This document shows positions 1 through 9,724 of a stretch of 64,000 bases of DNA, one piece after another. The stretch's first letter is position 1, and the number at the start of each line of letters is the position of its first letter. The position numbers were made by a program, and so were the translations under genes. The notes beneath the pieces were generated by a model that made no database searches, had not been told where the DNA came from, and saw only the letters and a program-made list of their open reading frames with translations. This DNA is from Bacillus sp. UNC41MFS5 (GTDB lineage Bacteria; Bacillota; Bacilli; Bacillales_B; DSM-18226): contig NZ_JMLP01000005.1 in assembly GCF_000686805.1 (NCBI RefSeq), forward strand, positions 430,307 to 494,306. The letters run 5' to 3'.

Positions 1-812
<812 letters not shown>

Positions 813-824
813 AATTCATTAATA

Positions 825-863
825 AATAGTTTACTTCATCATTTGAAGTAGGCTATTTTTTTT
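825..863 (+). terminator. Terminator of sigA
   Basis: A 14-bp stem (left arm AATAGTTTACTTCA, with two G-U pairs opposite the right arm) encloses a short loop and is followed by a run of eight Ts. It lies 12 bases after the sigA stop codon. Confidence 0.9.
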
Positions 864-1100
864 GTTCCCAGCTTAAGAAATTAGGTAATACCGTGATGGA
901 AATGTAAGCACTTTCTGTATTTGAATCCATTTTACTGAATTGTCTCTCATTTTGCAAATAGACATGAAAATTTCCTGACATGGTTTTTCATCTTTTATTT
1001 TTGTAAAAAAGGGATAAAGTTTGTTCTCCATTATCAGGATAGTGGAAGATTTTAGTTGTAGGAATGAATTAATTGAATTTTTTCTATATCCATATAATAG

Positions 1101-1183
1101 AATATTTTTAAAAATTTTTAAAAATTTTTAAGTATTGTGAAATAAAGATAATTCCTCTTATAATAATAAAGAAAGCGCATTCA
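1101..1183 (+). promoter_or_regulatory. Sigma-A promoter with phased A-tracts and cre-like site
   Basis: The -35 is TTGTGA (1135-1140) and the -10 is TATAAT (1159-1164), with an 18-bp spacer. Immediately upstream, 1104-1131 is a 10-bp tandem repeat of TTTTTAAAAA, which should act as a curved UP element. At the expected start point, 1170-1183 reads AGAAAGCGCATTCA, matching 12 of 14 bases of the CcpA cre ideal TGAAAGCGCTTTCA. The rest of the 813-1209 gap (about 400 bp) is AT-rich, with only the sigA terminator recognised in it. Confidence 0.65.
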
Positions 1184-1209
1184 AAAGGTTTCGGATAAGG
1201 GGGATGGAC

Positions 1210-2349
1210 ATGAATTTTGACTTAACTTCTGAGCAAGAAATGATAAAAAGAACCATGCGTCAATTTGCAGACGAGGAGGTCGCACCAAGTGCGATCGAGC
1301 GGGACCGCACAAAACAATTCCCAGTGGAAATATTTAAAAAGTTGTCCGAGATGGGTATTATGGGGCTGCCTTTTCCTGAGGAATATGGCGGAGGAGGAGC
1401 AGATACGGTTAGCTTTGCGATTGTAACCGAAGAATTAAGCCGAGCATGCGGTTCCACAGGAATCACCTATTCTGCTCATATATCTCTAGGAGGGGCACCC
1501 CTGAATTTATTTGGCACCAAGGAGCAAAAGTTAAAGTATTTAACGCCGATTTGTACTGGAGAATCATTTGGAGCGTTTGGCCTTACTGAGCCAAATGCCG
1601 GATCAGATGCAGGCGGGACTAGAACATCTGCACGAGAAGAAGATGATATGTTTGTCATAAATGGAAATAAATGTTTTATCACCAATGCTAGTTACGCCAA
1701 GCACCTGTCATTGACTGCTATAACTGGAGAGAAGGACGGAAAAAAAGAAATAAGTGCAATTATTGTTCCGACTAGTACTGATGGGTTCTCTATAATTGAT
1801 AACTATGAAAAAATGGGTCTTCATTCATCAAATACAACGGAATTAGTGTTAGAGGATGTACGAGTACCAGTTGAGAACCTTTTAGGGAAGCGTGGAGAGG
1901 GTTTTAAACAGTTTTTAATGACGTTAGACGGCGGACGTATAGGGATTGGTGCGATGGCTGTAGGGATTGCTCAGGGGGCCTATGAAAAAGCCTTAGCCTA
2001 TGCAAAGGAAAGAAGACAGTTTGGGAAGTCTATTTCCTCTTTCCAAGCTATCCAGTTTAAACTTGCTGACATGGCAATGAAAATTGAATTGGCCCGGAAT
2101 ATGGTGTATAAGGCAGCGTGGTTAAAGGATCAGGGAAGACCATTTTCAAAGGAGTCGGCGATGTGTAAACTCTATGCATCAGAAATTTGCATGGAAGTGA
2201 CTGATCAAGCTGTTCAAATACATGGCGGTTATGGTTATATGAAAGAATATCATGTGGAGCGAATGATGAGGGATGCAAAGTTGCTTGAAATTGGCGAAGG
2301 TACTTCTGAAGTCCAAAGAATGGTCATTTCAAGGTTAATTGGGTGTTAA
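1210..2349 (+). CDS. Acyl-CoA dehydrogenase
   Basis: FAD-dependent enzyme (379 aa) that introduces the alpha-beta double bond into an acyl-CoA and passes electrons to electron-transfer flavoprotein. All three family domains are present: helical N-terminal (LTSEQEMIKRTMRQFADEEV), beta middle with the FAD motif FGLTEPNAGSDAGGT, and helical C-terminal with RRQFGKSISSFQ and the YGYMKEYHVERMMRDAK block, including the catalytic-type glutamate in EGTSEVQR. It resembles short-chain acyl-CoA dehydrogenases, but substrate length cannot be read from sequence. The ATG at 1204 abuts the AAGGGGG ribosome site, so the ATG at 1210 (spacing 6) is preferred. It is a single-gene unit inserted between sigA and cccA. 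Confidence 0.93.
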   Translation: MNFDLTSEQEMIKRTMRQFADEEVAPSAIERDRTKQFPVEIFKKLSEMGIMGLPFPEEYGGGGADTVSFAIVTEELSRACGSTGITYSAHISLGGAPLNLFGTKEQKLKYLTPICTGESFGAFGLTEPNAGSDAGGTRTSAREEDDMFVINGNKCFITNASYAKHLSLTAITGEKDGKKEISAIIVPTSTDGFSIIDNYEKMGLHSSNTTELVLEDVRVPVENLLGKRGEGFKQFLMTLDGGRIGIGAMAVGIAQGAYEKALAYAKERRQFGKSISSFQAIQFKLADMAMKIELARNMVYKAAWLKDQGRPFSKESAMCKLYASEICMEVTDQAVQIHGGYGYMKEYHVERMMRDAKLLEIGEGTSEVQRMVISRLIGC

Positions 2350-2373
2350 AAAAATAAAATAGTGAAAAATAAG

Positions 2374-2419
2374 AACGGGCTAAGTTAGATAATTGACTAA
2401 TTTAGCCTGTTTTCTTTTT
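2374..2419 (+). terminator. Terminator of acyl-CoA dehydrogenase gene
   Basis: Stem AACGGGCTAA-TTAG pairs with CTAA-TTAGCCTGTT and is followed by a T-rich tract. Confidence 0.8.
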
Positions 2420-2541
2420 TTTATTAAGATTATAGTGATAAAATAAGTTTAGGGCTTTTCCTTCGGTTCTTTTTCGAGTAAAATAGTAGTTGTTTGTAGA
2501 CTATATATTTACTGACGTTCGTACATAAGGGAGGTTATATC

Positions 2542-2907
2542 ATGAAGCGAAATCCGGTTATTCCTTACGTTCTCATCATGGCTTTTGGAATTGTGCTGAT
2601 GCTAATTTTGTCTTTCAAAGGCCTTGGTGATAGTAAAGAAATTGCGAAGGATAAAGGAGAAGGCACTGAGAAAACTGAGGTTGCCGCATCAAAGCCAGAA
2701 GACATTTACAAGCAATCTTGTATTGGCTGTCATGGCGATCAGTACCAAGGGGTTGTAGGACCATCACTTAAAGGTGTAGGCAGCAAGTATTCTAAAGAAG
2801 AAATTATGACCTTTGTAACAAAAGGTAAGGGTACAGGCATGCCAGCAGGACTTGTTAAAGAAGAACAAGCAGCTGCAATGGCTGATTGGTTAGCAACAAT
2901 TAAATAA
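2542..2907 (+). CDS. cccA: Cytochrome c550, membrane-anchored
   Basis: Small monoheme c-type cytochrome (121 aa) carrying electrons on the outer face of the membrane. One N-terminal membrane segment (residues about 8-26) serves as anchor, followed by a charged linker and a class I cytochrome c domain. Heme attaches at CIGCH (about residues 59-63) and the likely axial methionine is in GKGTGMPAG near residue 98. Size and layout match Bacillus CccA, and the B. subtilis gene also lies next to sigA. Start supported by GGGAGG spaced before the ATG. Confidence 0.93.
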   Translation: MKRNPVIPYVLIMAFGIVLMLILSFKGLGDSKEIAKDKGEGTEKTEVAASKPEDIYKQSCIGCHGDQYQGVVGPSLKGVGSKYSKEEIMTFVTKGKGTGMPAGLVKEEQAAAMADWLATIK

Positions 2908-2913
2908 TTAGAA

Positions 2914-2946
2914 AAGGTCCTTTGCATCTGTGAAGGACTTTTTTTA
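2914..2946 (+). terminator. Terminator of cccA
   Basis: GTCCTT and AAGGAC form the stem, followed by seven Ts. Confidence 0.75.
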
Positions 2947-2981
2947 TACTATATAAATTACATATAAAAGTGGTGGTATGA

Positions 2982-3701
2982 TTGAATACAGATAAATTAT
3001 CAGCTAGGTTAGCAGCGGTTGCCAAATATGTCCCAAATAGGGCAAGGCTTGCCGATATTGGTTCAGACCATGCATATTTACCTTGTTTCTTAGCTAAAAA
3101 CGAAGGATTGTCTTTTGGGATAGCAGGTGAAGTTGCAGTAGGTCCATTTCAATTAGCAGAAAGAAATGTATTAGCAGAAGGATTGACTGATATCATTTCG
3201 GTGCGAATGGGTGATGGTCTAGAGGTTATAGAAGATGGAGAAGTCGATTGTATAACTATCGCTGGTATGGGCGGGGCTTTGATTGCAAGTATTTTAGAGA
3301 ATGGTAAAGAAAAGTTAACCACAGTCAAGCGCCTTGTCTTGCAGCCAAATATTAGTGCCATCTCCATTAGGAAATGGTTTATAGAAAATAATTGGGAACT
3401 TATTGCTGAAGAAATACTCGAAGAAGATGGGAAAATATACGAAATATTAATCGGAGAAAAGGGCGACCCGTATAAGCCGTATAATAAAAATCAAGATTTA
3501 GGGCTATTAGTAGGACCATTCCTTGTTCAAGGACAGGATGAGACTTTTAAGAAGAAATGGACAGCAGAAATGAATAATTGGGAACGGATATATGAGGCAC
3601 TAGAGAATGCAGCCCAATCTCCTGAAACGGTAGATAAAAAACAAGAAATCATCGGCAAAATTAAGCTTGTAAAGGGGGCTTTAACGAATGAAGATTCCTA
3701 A
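2982..3701 (+). CDS. trmK: tRNA (adenine(22)-N1)-methyltransferase TrmK
   Basis: SAM-dependent methyltransferase (239 aa) that makes m1A22 in bacterial tRNA. The Rossmann-fold SAM site appears as ADIGSDHAYLPCFLA (about residues 20-34) and the following VDCITIAGMGGALI motif (about 84-97), both typical of TrmK. It starts with TTG, preceded by AAGTGGTGG; the nearby ATG at 2978 is in another frame. Its last 14 bases overlap the next gene, as in the B. subtilis trmK-yqfO pair, so the two are probably co-translated. Confidence 0.93.
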   Translation: MNTDKLSARLAAVAKYVPNRARLADIGSDHAYLPCFLAKNEGLSFGIAGEVAVGPFQLAERNVLAEGLTDIISVRMGDGLEVIEDGEVDCITIAGMGGALIASILENGKEKLTTVKRLVLQPNISAISIRKWFIENNWELIAEEILEEDGKIYEILIGEKGDPYKPYNKNQDLGLLVGPFLVQGQDETFKKKWTAEMNNWERIYEALENAAQSPETVDKKQEIIGKIKLVKGALTNEDS

Positions 3702-4803
3702 TGGACACGAAGTCATTCAATTGTTTGAACAGTTTTCGCCCAAAGGTTTGGCGATGGAAGGCGATAAAATTGGATTACAAATCGGTCGTTTAAATAAAAA
3801 AGTTGAACGAATCATGATTGCACTCGATGTCCTCGAAAATGTAATCGATGAGGCCATTGCAAAGGATGTCCAACTCATTATAGCTCATCATCCGATTATT
3901 TATCGCCCCCTTAAGAATTTGTTAACGGATTCCGTTCAGGGGAAAATCATTGAAAAATTATTGAAACATGATATTGCTGTTTACGCAGCGCATACGAATC
4001 TCGACGTAGCAACAGGCGGGGTAAATGACCTTCTTGCAGAAGCACTAGAACTGGAAGATACAGAGGTTCTAGTCCCTACATTTGAAACTAAGCTAAAGAA
4101 ATTAGTTGTTTTTGTTCCCATCAGCCATGCAGAGGAGATCAGGAGAATCCTTGGTAATGCAGGTGCAGGATTTATTGGGAACTACAGCCATTGTTCATTT
4201 TCAGGCAGTGGTACAGGTCGATTCATTCCAGGAGAAAATACGAATCCATTTGTTGGTAAAGAAGGCCGATTAGAAGAAGTGGAGGAAGTGAGGCTTGAGA
4301 CAATTGTCCCAGAATCGATTCTCAAAAAGACAATCACTGCTATGATCAAAGCCCATCCATATGAAGAAGTGGCCTATGATGTCTATCCACTTGAAAACAA
4401 AGGGGAAGTGCTCGGTCTAGGCCGTATCGGGAAAGTTCCAGAAATGACATTAGAAGAATTTGCGGAAAAAGTGAAGAAATCACTAGAAGTTTCCAATGTC
4501 CGAGTGGTCGGCGATTTGTCTGCAAAGATTAAAAAGGTAGCAGTGTTGGGCGGAGATGGGAATAAATACTTCATGAATGCCAAGTATCAAGGGGTAGATG
4601 TGTATGTTACGGGGGATATTTATTATCACACCGCACATGATGCAATGATGCAGGGCTTGAATATGATTGATCCCGGTCATAATGTTGAAAAAGTAATGAA
4701 AAAAGGATTATCTGCAACCTTACAAAAGATGTGCCAAGATTCCGGGTTTGCTGTAGAAATATTTCCATCTGATGAAAATACCGATCCATTCAAATTTTTA
4801 TAA
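3688..4803 (+). CDS. yqfO: Nif3-like dinuclear metal centre protein (YqfO family)
   Basis: Member of the Nif3/GTP cyclohydrolase I type 2 family, 371 aa, whose biochemical role is not settled. Family metal-binding features are visible: AHHPIIYRPLKNL near residue 67, AAHTNLDVATGGVND near residue 98, and the C-terminal GDIYYHTAHDAM and DPGHNVEK. The central stretch (about residues 130-235) is the extra ferredoxin-like insert found in the long Gram-positive form. Start ATG follows AAAGGGGG with 9-base spacing inside the end of trmK. Confidence 0.9.
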   Translation: MKIPNGHEVIQLFEQFSPKGLAMEGDKIGLQIGRLNKKVERIMIALDVLENVIDEAIAKDVQLIIAHHPIIYRPLKNLLTDSVQGKIIEKLLKHDIAVYAAHTNLDVATGGVNDLLAEALELEDTEVLVPTFETKLKKLVVFVPISHAEEIRRILGNAGAGFIGNYSHCSFSGSGTGRFIPGENTNPFVGKEGRLEEVEEVRLETIVPESILKKTITAMIKAHPYEEVAYDVYPLENKGEVLGLGRIGKVPEMTLEEFAEKVKKSLEVSNVRVVGDLSAKIKKVAVLGGDGNKYFMNAKYQGVDVYVTGDIYYHTAHDAMMQGLNMIDPGHNVEKVMKKGLSATLQKMCQDSGFAVEIFPSDENTDPFKFL

Positions 4804-4808
4804 TATAA

Positions 4809-4994
4809 GGCTGTGTTAAACATGTCTGTTGATTTCCGTTCCAGGTGCTTCGCTTTCCGCGGGCGTTGCGGGGAGCCTCCTCGGAGCTTTTAGCGCCTAC
4901 GGGGTCTCCCCTGCCCCGTACTCCCGCAGGAGTCTTCGCACCTTCCACTCCAATCAACAGAGTGCCAAAATAAACATTAACCTTTAACACAGCC
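4809..4994. repeat. MITE-like element with 12-bp terminal inverted repeats
   Basis: A 186-bp segment is bounded by perfect inverted ends GGCTGTGTTAAA (4809-4820) and TTTAACACAGCC (4983-4994). It holds nested inverted segments: CTGTTGATT against AATCAACAG, AGGTGC against GCACCT, and GCGGGGAG against CTCCCCTGC. It could therefore fold into one long hairpin. The interior is far richer in GC than its surroundings and has no convincing gene. AATATAA occurs on both sides (4802-4808 and 4996-5002), but in AT-rich DNA this is weak evidence of a target duplication. Confidence 0.8.
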
Positions 4995-5001
4995 AAATAT
5001 A

Positions 5002-5034
5002 AAAAGAACCGGTCAAGTTGACACGGTTCTTTTC
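5002..5034. terminator. Bidirectional terminator between yqfO and ispH
   Basis: AAAAGAACCG and CGGTTCTTTT form the stem, giving T-runs on both strands for the two converging genes. Confidence 0.85.
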
Positions 5035-5047
5035 GTATTTTTGGATG

Positions 5048-5986
5048 CTATTTTTTTACTTTTGGCAGGATTCTGTTTAACTGAACTTTTTTGCGGCGGT
5101 CCCATGTAGCTTCATTATTTGGATCAAATTGCTCTAGGAATGTAATAACTTCTTTTGTTATTGGTGTTGGAGTGGAAGCTCCAGATGTGACGGCAACGTT
5201 TTTCGCGTCTTTAATCCAAGCAATTTCTAACTCGGTTATATCAGCAATGCGATATGCTTTCGTGCCGGCAATTTCCTCTGAAACTTGAGCAAGGCGATTG
5301 GAATTATTACTCTTCGGATCACCGACAACAATAGTTACTTCTGCTTCTGTTGCTTGTTCAGCAACTGCTTCTTGGCGAATTTGTGTGGCATGGCAAATTT
5401 CATTATAGACTTCAACATGTGGATATTTTTCCTGAACTTTTTTCATCGTATCGGATACATCCCATTGACTCATCGTTGTTTGATTAGTGACCAACAATTT
5501 GTTACTGTCAATTGTTAATGCCTCTACATCTTGTGGAGTTTCAACCAAGTGCACCATTTCAGGTGCGACACCAACGGCTCCCTCAGGCTCTGGATGGCCT
5601 TTTTTACCTATATAGATGACTTGATATCCTTGTTTTGTTTTTTCTTCAATTAAATCGTGGGTTCTAGTTACATCTGGACAGGTAGCGTCTATCGTTACTA
5701 GTCCTTTCTTTTTAGCTAATTCTCTTACTTCTGGCGATATTCCATGAGCAGTAAATATAACGGTTCCTGTGTCTACTTTATCGAGAATATCCATGCGATT
5801 TTTTCCATCTAGGGTAATAATGCCTTCTTCCTCGAAAGCATCTGTCACATGTTTATTATGAACGATCATCCCTAATATGTAGATAGGGCGAGGTAATGTT
5901 TTATCTAAAGCCGCATTTCGAGCAATAACCATTGCATCAACAACACCGTAGCAATAGCCTCGTGGCGAAATTTTGATGATTTGCAT
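5048..5986 (-). CDS. ispH: 4-hydroxy-3-methylbut-2-enyl diphosphate reductase
   Basis: Last enzyme of the MEP isoprenoid pathway (312 aa), reducing HMBPP to IPP and DMAPP through a [4Fe-4S] cluster. The three cluster cysteines are in PRGYCYGV (residue 12), [10 protein letters not shown] (near 103) and [10 protein letters not shown] (near 197). Substrate-binding motifs [17 protein letters not shown] and PKSNNSNRL are present. The second MEP [4Fe-4S] gene, ispG, lies 7 kb away in the same window and orientation. A strong GGGGG ribosome site precedes the ATG. Confidence 0.97.
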   Translation of the reverse strand: MQIIKISPRGYCYGVVDAMVIARNAALDKTLPRPIYILGMIVHNKHVTDAFEEEGIITLDGKNRMDILDKVDTGTVIFTAHGISPEVRELAKKKGLVTIDATCPDVTRTHDLIEEKTKQGYQVIYIGKKGHPEPEGAVGVAPEMVHLVETPQDVEALTIDSNKLLVTNQTTMSQWDVSDTMKKVQEKYPHVEVYNEICHATQIRQEAVAEQATEAEVTIVVGDPKSNNSNRLAQVSEEIAGTKAYRIADITELEIAWIKDAKNVAVTSGASTPTPITKEVITFLEQFDPNNEATWDRRKKVQLNRILPKVKK

Positions 5987-6091
5987 ATTAAAAGTCCCCC
6001 TAAAAAAGACATTGATTCATAGTTTTATGTATTTATTATATAAAACTAATAGATATAATACAAAGATACATTTTTCCTTAACAGTTTTAGG

Positions 6092-6121
6092 AAAAAAAGA
6101 ATGCTGTTGCCAGCATTCTTC
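6092..6121 (-). terminator. Terminator of yqfQ
   Basis: Read on the minus strand, GAATGCTG-GCAA-CAGCATTC is followed by seven Ts just beyond the yqfQ stop. Confidence 0.85.
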
Positions 6122-6123
6122 CT

Positions 6124-6783
6124 TTAGATATACATTTTAGGAATGGAAGAACCCTTTTGGGGAGTTTTCCTTTTTGAAGAAACTGGCTCTTGATTATTCT
6201 TGCGTTGTACTTTCTTTTTTGTACTTTTATTTTCAGATACTTCATGAGAAGATGATTCATCTGAGGCTGCTTCGGTTTGTTGGCTATTTTCATCTTGGGC
6301 CTCATCCGTATTCTTTGTGGCATTTTTAAATCCTTTATAAATCTTCCACATCGCAGGGATATTTTTTATCATCGGGCCATATTGTTGGACCATCGGACCG
6401 AGGGACTGGGCTGTTTTTAGTACCTGCTGGGTATTATTTAACATACTTGTTAATCCGCCGGGGTTACTTAACGATTGAAGCAGGCCTCCACCTCCGGATG
6501 CAGCTTTGCCAGCTGATTGCAGCCCCATAAAGCCGCCTGCTTGGTTACCTCTTCCGAATAATTTCGAAAGGATTCCACCGCCCCTTGTATTCATCTGATT
6601 AGGTCTTCCCATCATTTGCCCCATCATCGGGTTAAACCCTCCTCCAAATTGGTTGGATGAGGGCCCCATCATGGGGTTCCTGCTGCCAAAAGGGTTAAAT
6701 CCGGGATTCATCATCTGATTATTCCGCCCAAAGTGCCCGGGTCCCATTCCCCCTTGCATAGGCATTCTAGATCTTGGTTGCAT
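6124..6783 (-). CDS. yqfQ: YqfQ/VrrA-family protein
   Basis: Low-complexity protein of 219 aa. The first 80 residues are rich in Met, Pro, Gly and Asn (repeated PMMG and NPMM blocks), followed by a Gly/Ser stretch, a conserved-looking core (LLQSLSNPGGLTSMLNNTQ, MVQQYGPMIKNIPAMWKIYK) and a charged Lys/Ser/Glu tail. This layout and the position between ispH and cshB match B. subtilis YqfQ and the VrrA family. The function is unknown; a spore-surface role has been suggested for relatives. GGAGG precedes the ATG. Confidence 0.8.
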   Translation of the reverse strand: MQPRSRMPMQGGMGPGHFGRNNQMMNPGFNPFGSRNPMMGPSSNQFGGGFNPMMGQMMGRPNQMNTRGGGILSKLFGRGNQAGGFMGLQSAGKAASGGGGLLQSLSNPGGLTSMLNNTQQVLKTAQSLGPMVQQYGPMIKNIPAMWKIYKGFKNATKNTDEAQDENSQQTEAASDESSSHEVSENKSTKKKVQRKNNQEPVSSKRKTPQKGSSIPKMYI

Positions 6784-7034
6784 ATCTTAGCCTCCTTTCA
6801 AATTGCCTCATGCTTTAAATTATGCACCTATCCTAATTTGGTTTAGGTATTATACACAGGACAAAGACTAAAATTAGTTGTTTAAAAGTTGGCAGAAGGT
6901 AGAAAATGATATTAAAACGAAAGATAACTGGAGTTTTGAAGGAATATTGACTATAATTGCATGATGGATAAAAAGTGTTAATCATGCTGAAATAAGAAAA
7001 ACTAATCCAAAGTTTTAATATAAGGAGAAACAAT

Positions 7035-8351
7035 ATGAAAGAAAACCGTTTTGCTCGTTTTACGTTTCAACCATTTATTATAGAAGCTATTAAAGGATTC
7101 GGATTTACCGAACCGACTGAAATTCAAGAACGTATGATTCCAATTGTATTAAAGGGAGAAAGTGCTATCGGCCAATCCCAAACAGGAACAGGGAAAACCC
7201 TCGCTTTTGTTCTTCCTATTCTCGAAAAAATTGACCCGAAACGCTCGGAAGTACAGGCTGTCATAACTGCACCTACCAGAGAACTAGCCTCGCAAATTTA
7301 CCATCAAATTCTAAAAATAACGGAACACTGCAACCCAGAGCAAGCGATAATGACTAGATGCTACATTGGGGGAACGGACAAGCAGCGGACGATTGAAAAA
7401 TTAAAAGTCCAACCACATATAGTTGTCGGAACTCCTGGAAGAATCAAGGACCTGATGAGTGATAAGGCATTATTTGTTCATACTGCGGAAATATTGGTCG
7501 TCGATGAGGCAGATATGATGTTAGACATGGGATTTATTGAGGATCTGGACAGAGTAGCTGGAAAAATGCCTGAAAATCTGCAAATGCTTGTTTTTTCAGC
7601 AACTATCCCTGAAAAATTAAAACCATTCCTGAAAAAGTATATGGAAAATCCGAAAACCATTCAAATTGAACCAAAAAGAAGGTCAGCAGAAAATTTAGAA
7701 CACTACCTCCTGCCTTCAAGACATCGGAGTAAGAAGCAGCTAGTTCATGATGCACTTGTTGCGTACAATCCCTATTTAGCGATCGTGTTTACGAATACTA
7801 AAAAAATGGCTGAAGAAGTGGCCTACTTTTTAAATGAAAAAGGGTTAAAAGTTGGACGAGTTCATGGTGATTTAAACCCACGTGAACGAAAACAAATGAT
7901 GAAGCAAATTCAGGATTTAGAGTACCAATATATAGTTGCCACGGACCTTGCTTCACGAGGAATTGATATTGAAGGGGTCAGCCATATCATCAACTATGAA
8001 CTTCCTACAGACTTAGATTTTTATATCCATCGCGTCGGGCGAACTGCTCGTGCCGGATATTCTGGGATTGCACTGACAATCTATGAAGCATCAGATGAGG
8101 ATGCGTTAAATCGATTAGAAAAAATGGGGATTCAATTTAATTACGTTGATCTTAAAAATAACGAATTTGTGAAAATTGATGAGCGAAATAAGCGGAAGAC
8201 TCGTGTAAGACAAGAGGATAAAGCCGATCAAAAAGCCAAATCAATGGTAAAAAAACCAACTAAGGTTAAGCCTGGGTATAAAAAGAAAATGCAGTGGGAA
8301 ATGGATAAAATAAAAAAACGAGAACGAAGAATCGAACAAAGAAAAAAATAA
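7035..8351 (+). CDS. cshB: DEAD-box ATP-dependent RNA helicase CshB
   Basis: RNA helicase (438 aa) associated with cold adaptation and ribosome assembly. The motifs are in order: Q-motif [13 protein letters not shown], Walker A SQTGTGKT (about residues 51-58), APTRELA, TPGRI, VDEADMM, SAT, then the second RecA domain with [22 protein letters not shown] and [10 protein letters not shown]. The last 70 residues are a lysine/arginine-rich tail, typical of RNA tethering. nfo starts only 23 bases downstream, suggesting an operon. Confidence 0.95.
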   Translation: MKENRFARFTFQPFIIEAIKGFGFTEPTEIQERMIPIVLKGESAIGQSQTGTGKTLAFVLPILEKIDPKRSEVQAVITAPTRELASQIYHQILKITEHCNPEQAIMTRCYIGGTDKQRTIEKLKVQPHIVVGTPGRIKDLMSDKALFVHTAEILVVDEADMMLDMGFIEDLDRVAGKMPENLQMLVFSATIPEKLKPFLKKYMENPKTIQIEPKRRSAENLEHYLLPSRHRSKKQLVHDALVAYNPYLAIVFTNTKKMAEEVAYFLNEKGLKVGRVHGDLNPRERKQMMKQIQDLEYQYIVATDLASRGIDIEGVSHIINYELPTDLDFYIHRVGRTARAGYSGIALTIYEASDEDALNRLEKMGIQFNYVDLKNNEFVKIDERNKRKTRVRQEDKADQKAKSMVKKPTKVKPGYKKKMQWEMDKIKKRERRIEQRKK

Positions 8352-8373
8352 TGGAAGCAGGGAGAGAAAAGGC

Positions 8374-9267
8374 ATGCTGAAATTAGGATCACATGTATCA
8401 ATGAGTGGAAAAGGCATGCTTCTTGCAGCAAGTGAAGAAGCAGTTTCCTATGGTGCAAATACGTTTATGGTTTATACGGGAGCTCCGCAAAATACAAGAA
8501 GAAAAAAAATAGAGGACCTAAATATTGAAGCCGGACGCAGACATATGGAGCAAAACGGTATTTCTGAAATTATTGTCCATGCTCCTTATATCATCAATAT
8601 TGGGAATACAACTAATCCAGATACATTTGAATTGGGTGTCAGGTTTCTTCGAACAGAAATTGAACGAACCGAGGCAATCGGAGCAAAGCAAATTGTCCTT
8701 CATCCAGGAGCACATGTTAGTGCTGGAACGGAAGCGGGCATTAAAAAAATTATCGAAGGATTAAACGAAGTTTTAACAGGGAAAGAGCAAGTGCAAATTG
8801 CCTTGGAAACGATGGCAGGGAAGGGCTCTGAATGTGGTAAATCGTTCGAGGAAATAGCCATGATTATGGACGGTGTTAACTATAGTGATAAGCTATCCGT
8901 TTGCTTTGATACCTGTCATACCCATGATGCGGGTTATAATATTGTCGAGGATTTCGATGGAGTATTAAATGAATTTGATAAAATTATTGGCTTGGACAAA
9001 CTGAAGGTCTTGCATATTAATGATAGTAAAAATGCTGTCGGGATGAGAAAAGACAGACATGAAAATATCGGTTTTGGACATATCGGCTTCAAGGCACTTA
9101 ATTATATCGTCCACCATCCACAACTTTCAGATGTTCCTAAAATTTTAGAAACTCCATTTGTAGGTGAAGATAAGAATAATAAAAAAGCACCCTATAAGTT
9201 TGAAATCAATATGCTTCGTGAGCAAAAGTTTGATGAGAATTTGCTGAATTTAATCATGGAGTCATAA
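8374..9267 (+). CDS. nfo: Endonuclease IV (AP endonuclease)
   Basis: Zinc-dependent endonuclease (297 aa) that cleaves DNA 5' of abasic sites in base-excision repair. The TIM-barrel metal ligands sit in the expected blocks: [40 protein letters not shown] and LHINDSKN, with [11 protein letters not shown] near the end. The length matches the family. It is co-oriented with cshB upstream and ends at a bidirectional terminator. Confidence 0.97.
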   Translation: MLKLGSHVSMSGKGMLLAASEEAVSYGANTFMVYTGAPQNTRRKKIEDLNIEAGRRHMEQNGISEIIVHAPYIINIGNTTNPDTFELGVRFLRTEIERTEAIGAKQIVLHPGAHVSAGTEAGIKKIIEGLNEVLTGKEQVQIALETMAGKGSECGKSFEEIAMIMDGVNYSDKLSVCFDTCHTHDAGYNIVEDFDGVLNEFDKIIGLDKLKVLHINDSKNAVGMRKDRHENIGFGHIGFKALNYIVHHPQLSDVPKILETPFVGEDKNNKKAPYKFEINMLREQKFDENLLNLIMES

Positions 9268-9268
9268 G

Positions 9269-9302
9269 TAAAAAAGCTGTGAAAGTCACAGCTTTTTACT
9301 TT
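9269..9302. terminator. Bidirectional terminator between nfo and yqfT
   Basis: AAAAAGCTGTGA and TCACAGCTTTTT form a stem around AAG; T-runs lie on both strands. Confidence 0.9.
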
Positions 9303-9553
9303 TTGGCCAGTTGCATAAATAATTTATTCACTTCTCGTGCAGTTGTTGGACCAGCAGTTTTGGCAATTTCTTTTACTAATTGTGCCCGCTGTGAATCATC
9401 AAAAATATTAACATTTTTCCCTCTTAAGTATTCCGCAATTTTCCCTGCTTGCTGCCTAGTCACTGAGATATTAAACTGTTCAGCGTATTTTAGCAGTTCT
9501 TCAGCGGTTATCGTATTGATTTTATGATTAATGATGCTCTGAAAAATTGTCAC
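9296..9553 (-). CDS. yqfT: DUF2624 family protein (YqfT)
   Basis: Small soluble protein (85 aa) of unknown function, predicted mostly helical (ITAEELLKYAEQFNISVTRQQ, AGKIAEYLRGKNVNIFDDSQ). Length and position beside nfo match B. subtilis YqfT. Three in-frame GTG codons compete. The GAGGAG at 9562-9567 is 8 bases from the GTG at 9551-9553, so that start is chosen over the two upstream. Confidence 0.75.
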   Translation of the reverse strand: MTIFQSIINHKINTITAEELLKYAEQFNISVTRQQAGKIAEYLRGKNVNIFDDSQRAQLVKEIAKTAGPTTAREVNKLFMQLAKK

Positions 9554-9675
9554 ACTCACCACTCCTCACCCTAATGTATGTTGAAGTTCCCAGAGTGTGA
9601 TTACAGATTTTTTGAAACAACAAACTAACTGTAGTGTCGTTGGCTTTACAATCCATCAGACCTATTGTATACTAC

Positions 9676-9704
9676 TTGAGGTAAATCGGAATGATTCTTA
9701 TAAT
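9676..9704 (+). promoter_or_regulatory. znu operon promoter with Zur-like box
   Basis: The -35 is TTGAGG (9676-9681), the spacer is 17 bp and the -10 is TATAAT (9699-9704). TCGGAATGATTCTTA (9686-9700) fills the spacer and resembles the Bacillus Zur operator TCGTAAT-N-ATTACGA, with five of seven half-site positions symmetric. Zur bound with zinc there would block RNA polymerase. Confidence 0.65.
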
Positions 9705-9724
9705 TAAAAGGTGATGTGCAGATT

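Noticed and set aside
1104..1131. CRISPR-like repeat
   Set aside because: The units are 10 bp with no spacers; this is a phased A-tract. No CRISPR array or cas gene was seen in the window.
4809..4994. Remnant insertion-sequence gene inside the MITE-like repeat
   Set aside because: Open frames here are short, follow the GC-rich stem and show no transposase motif.
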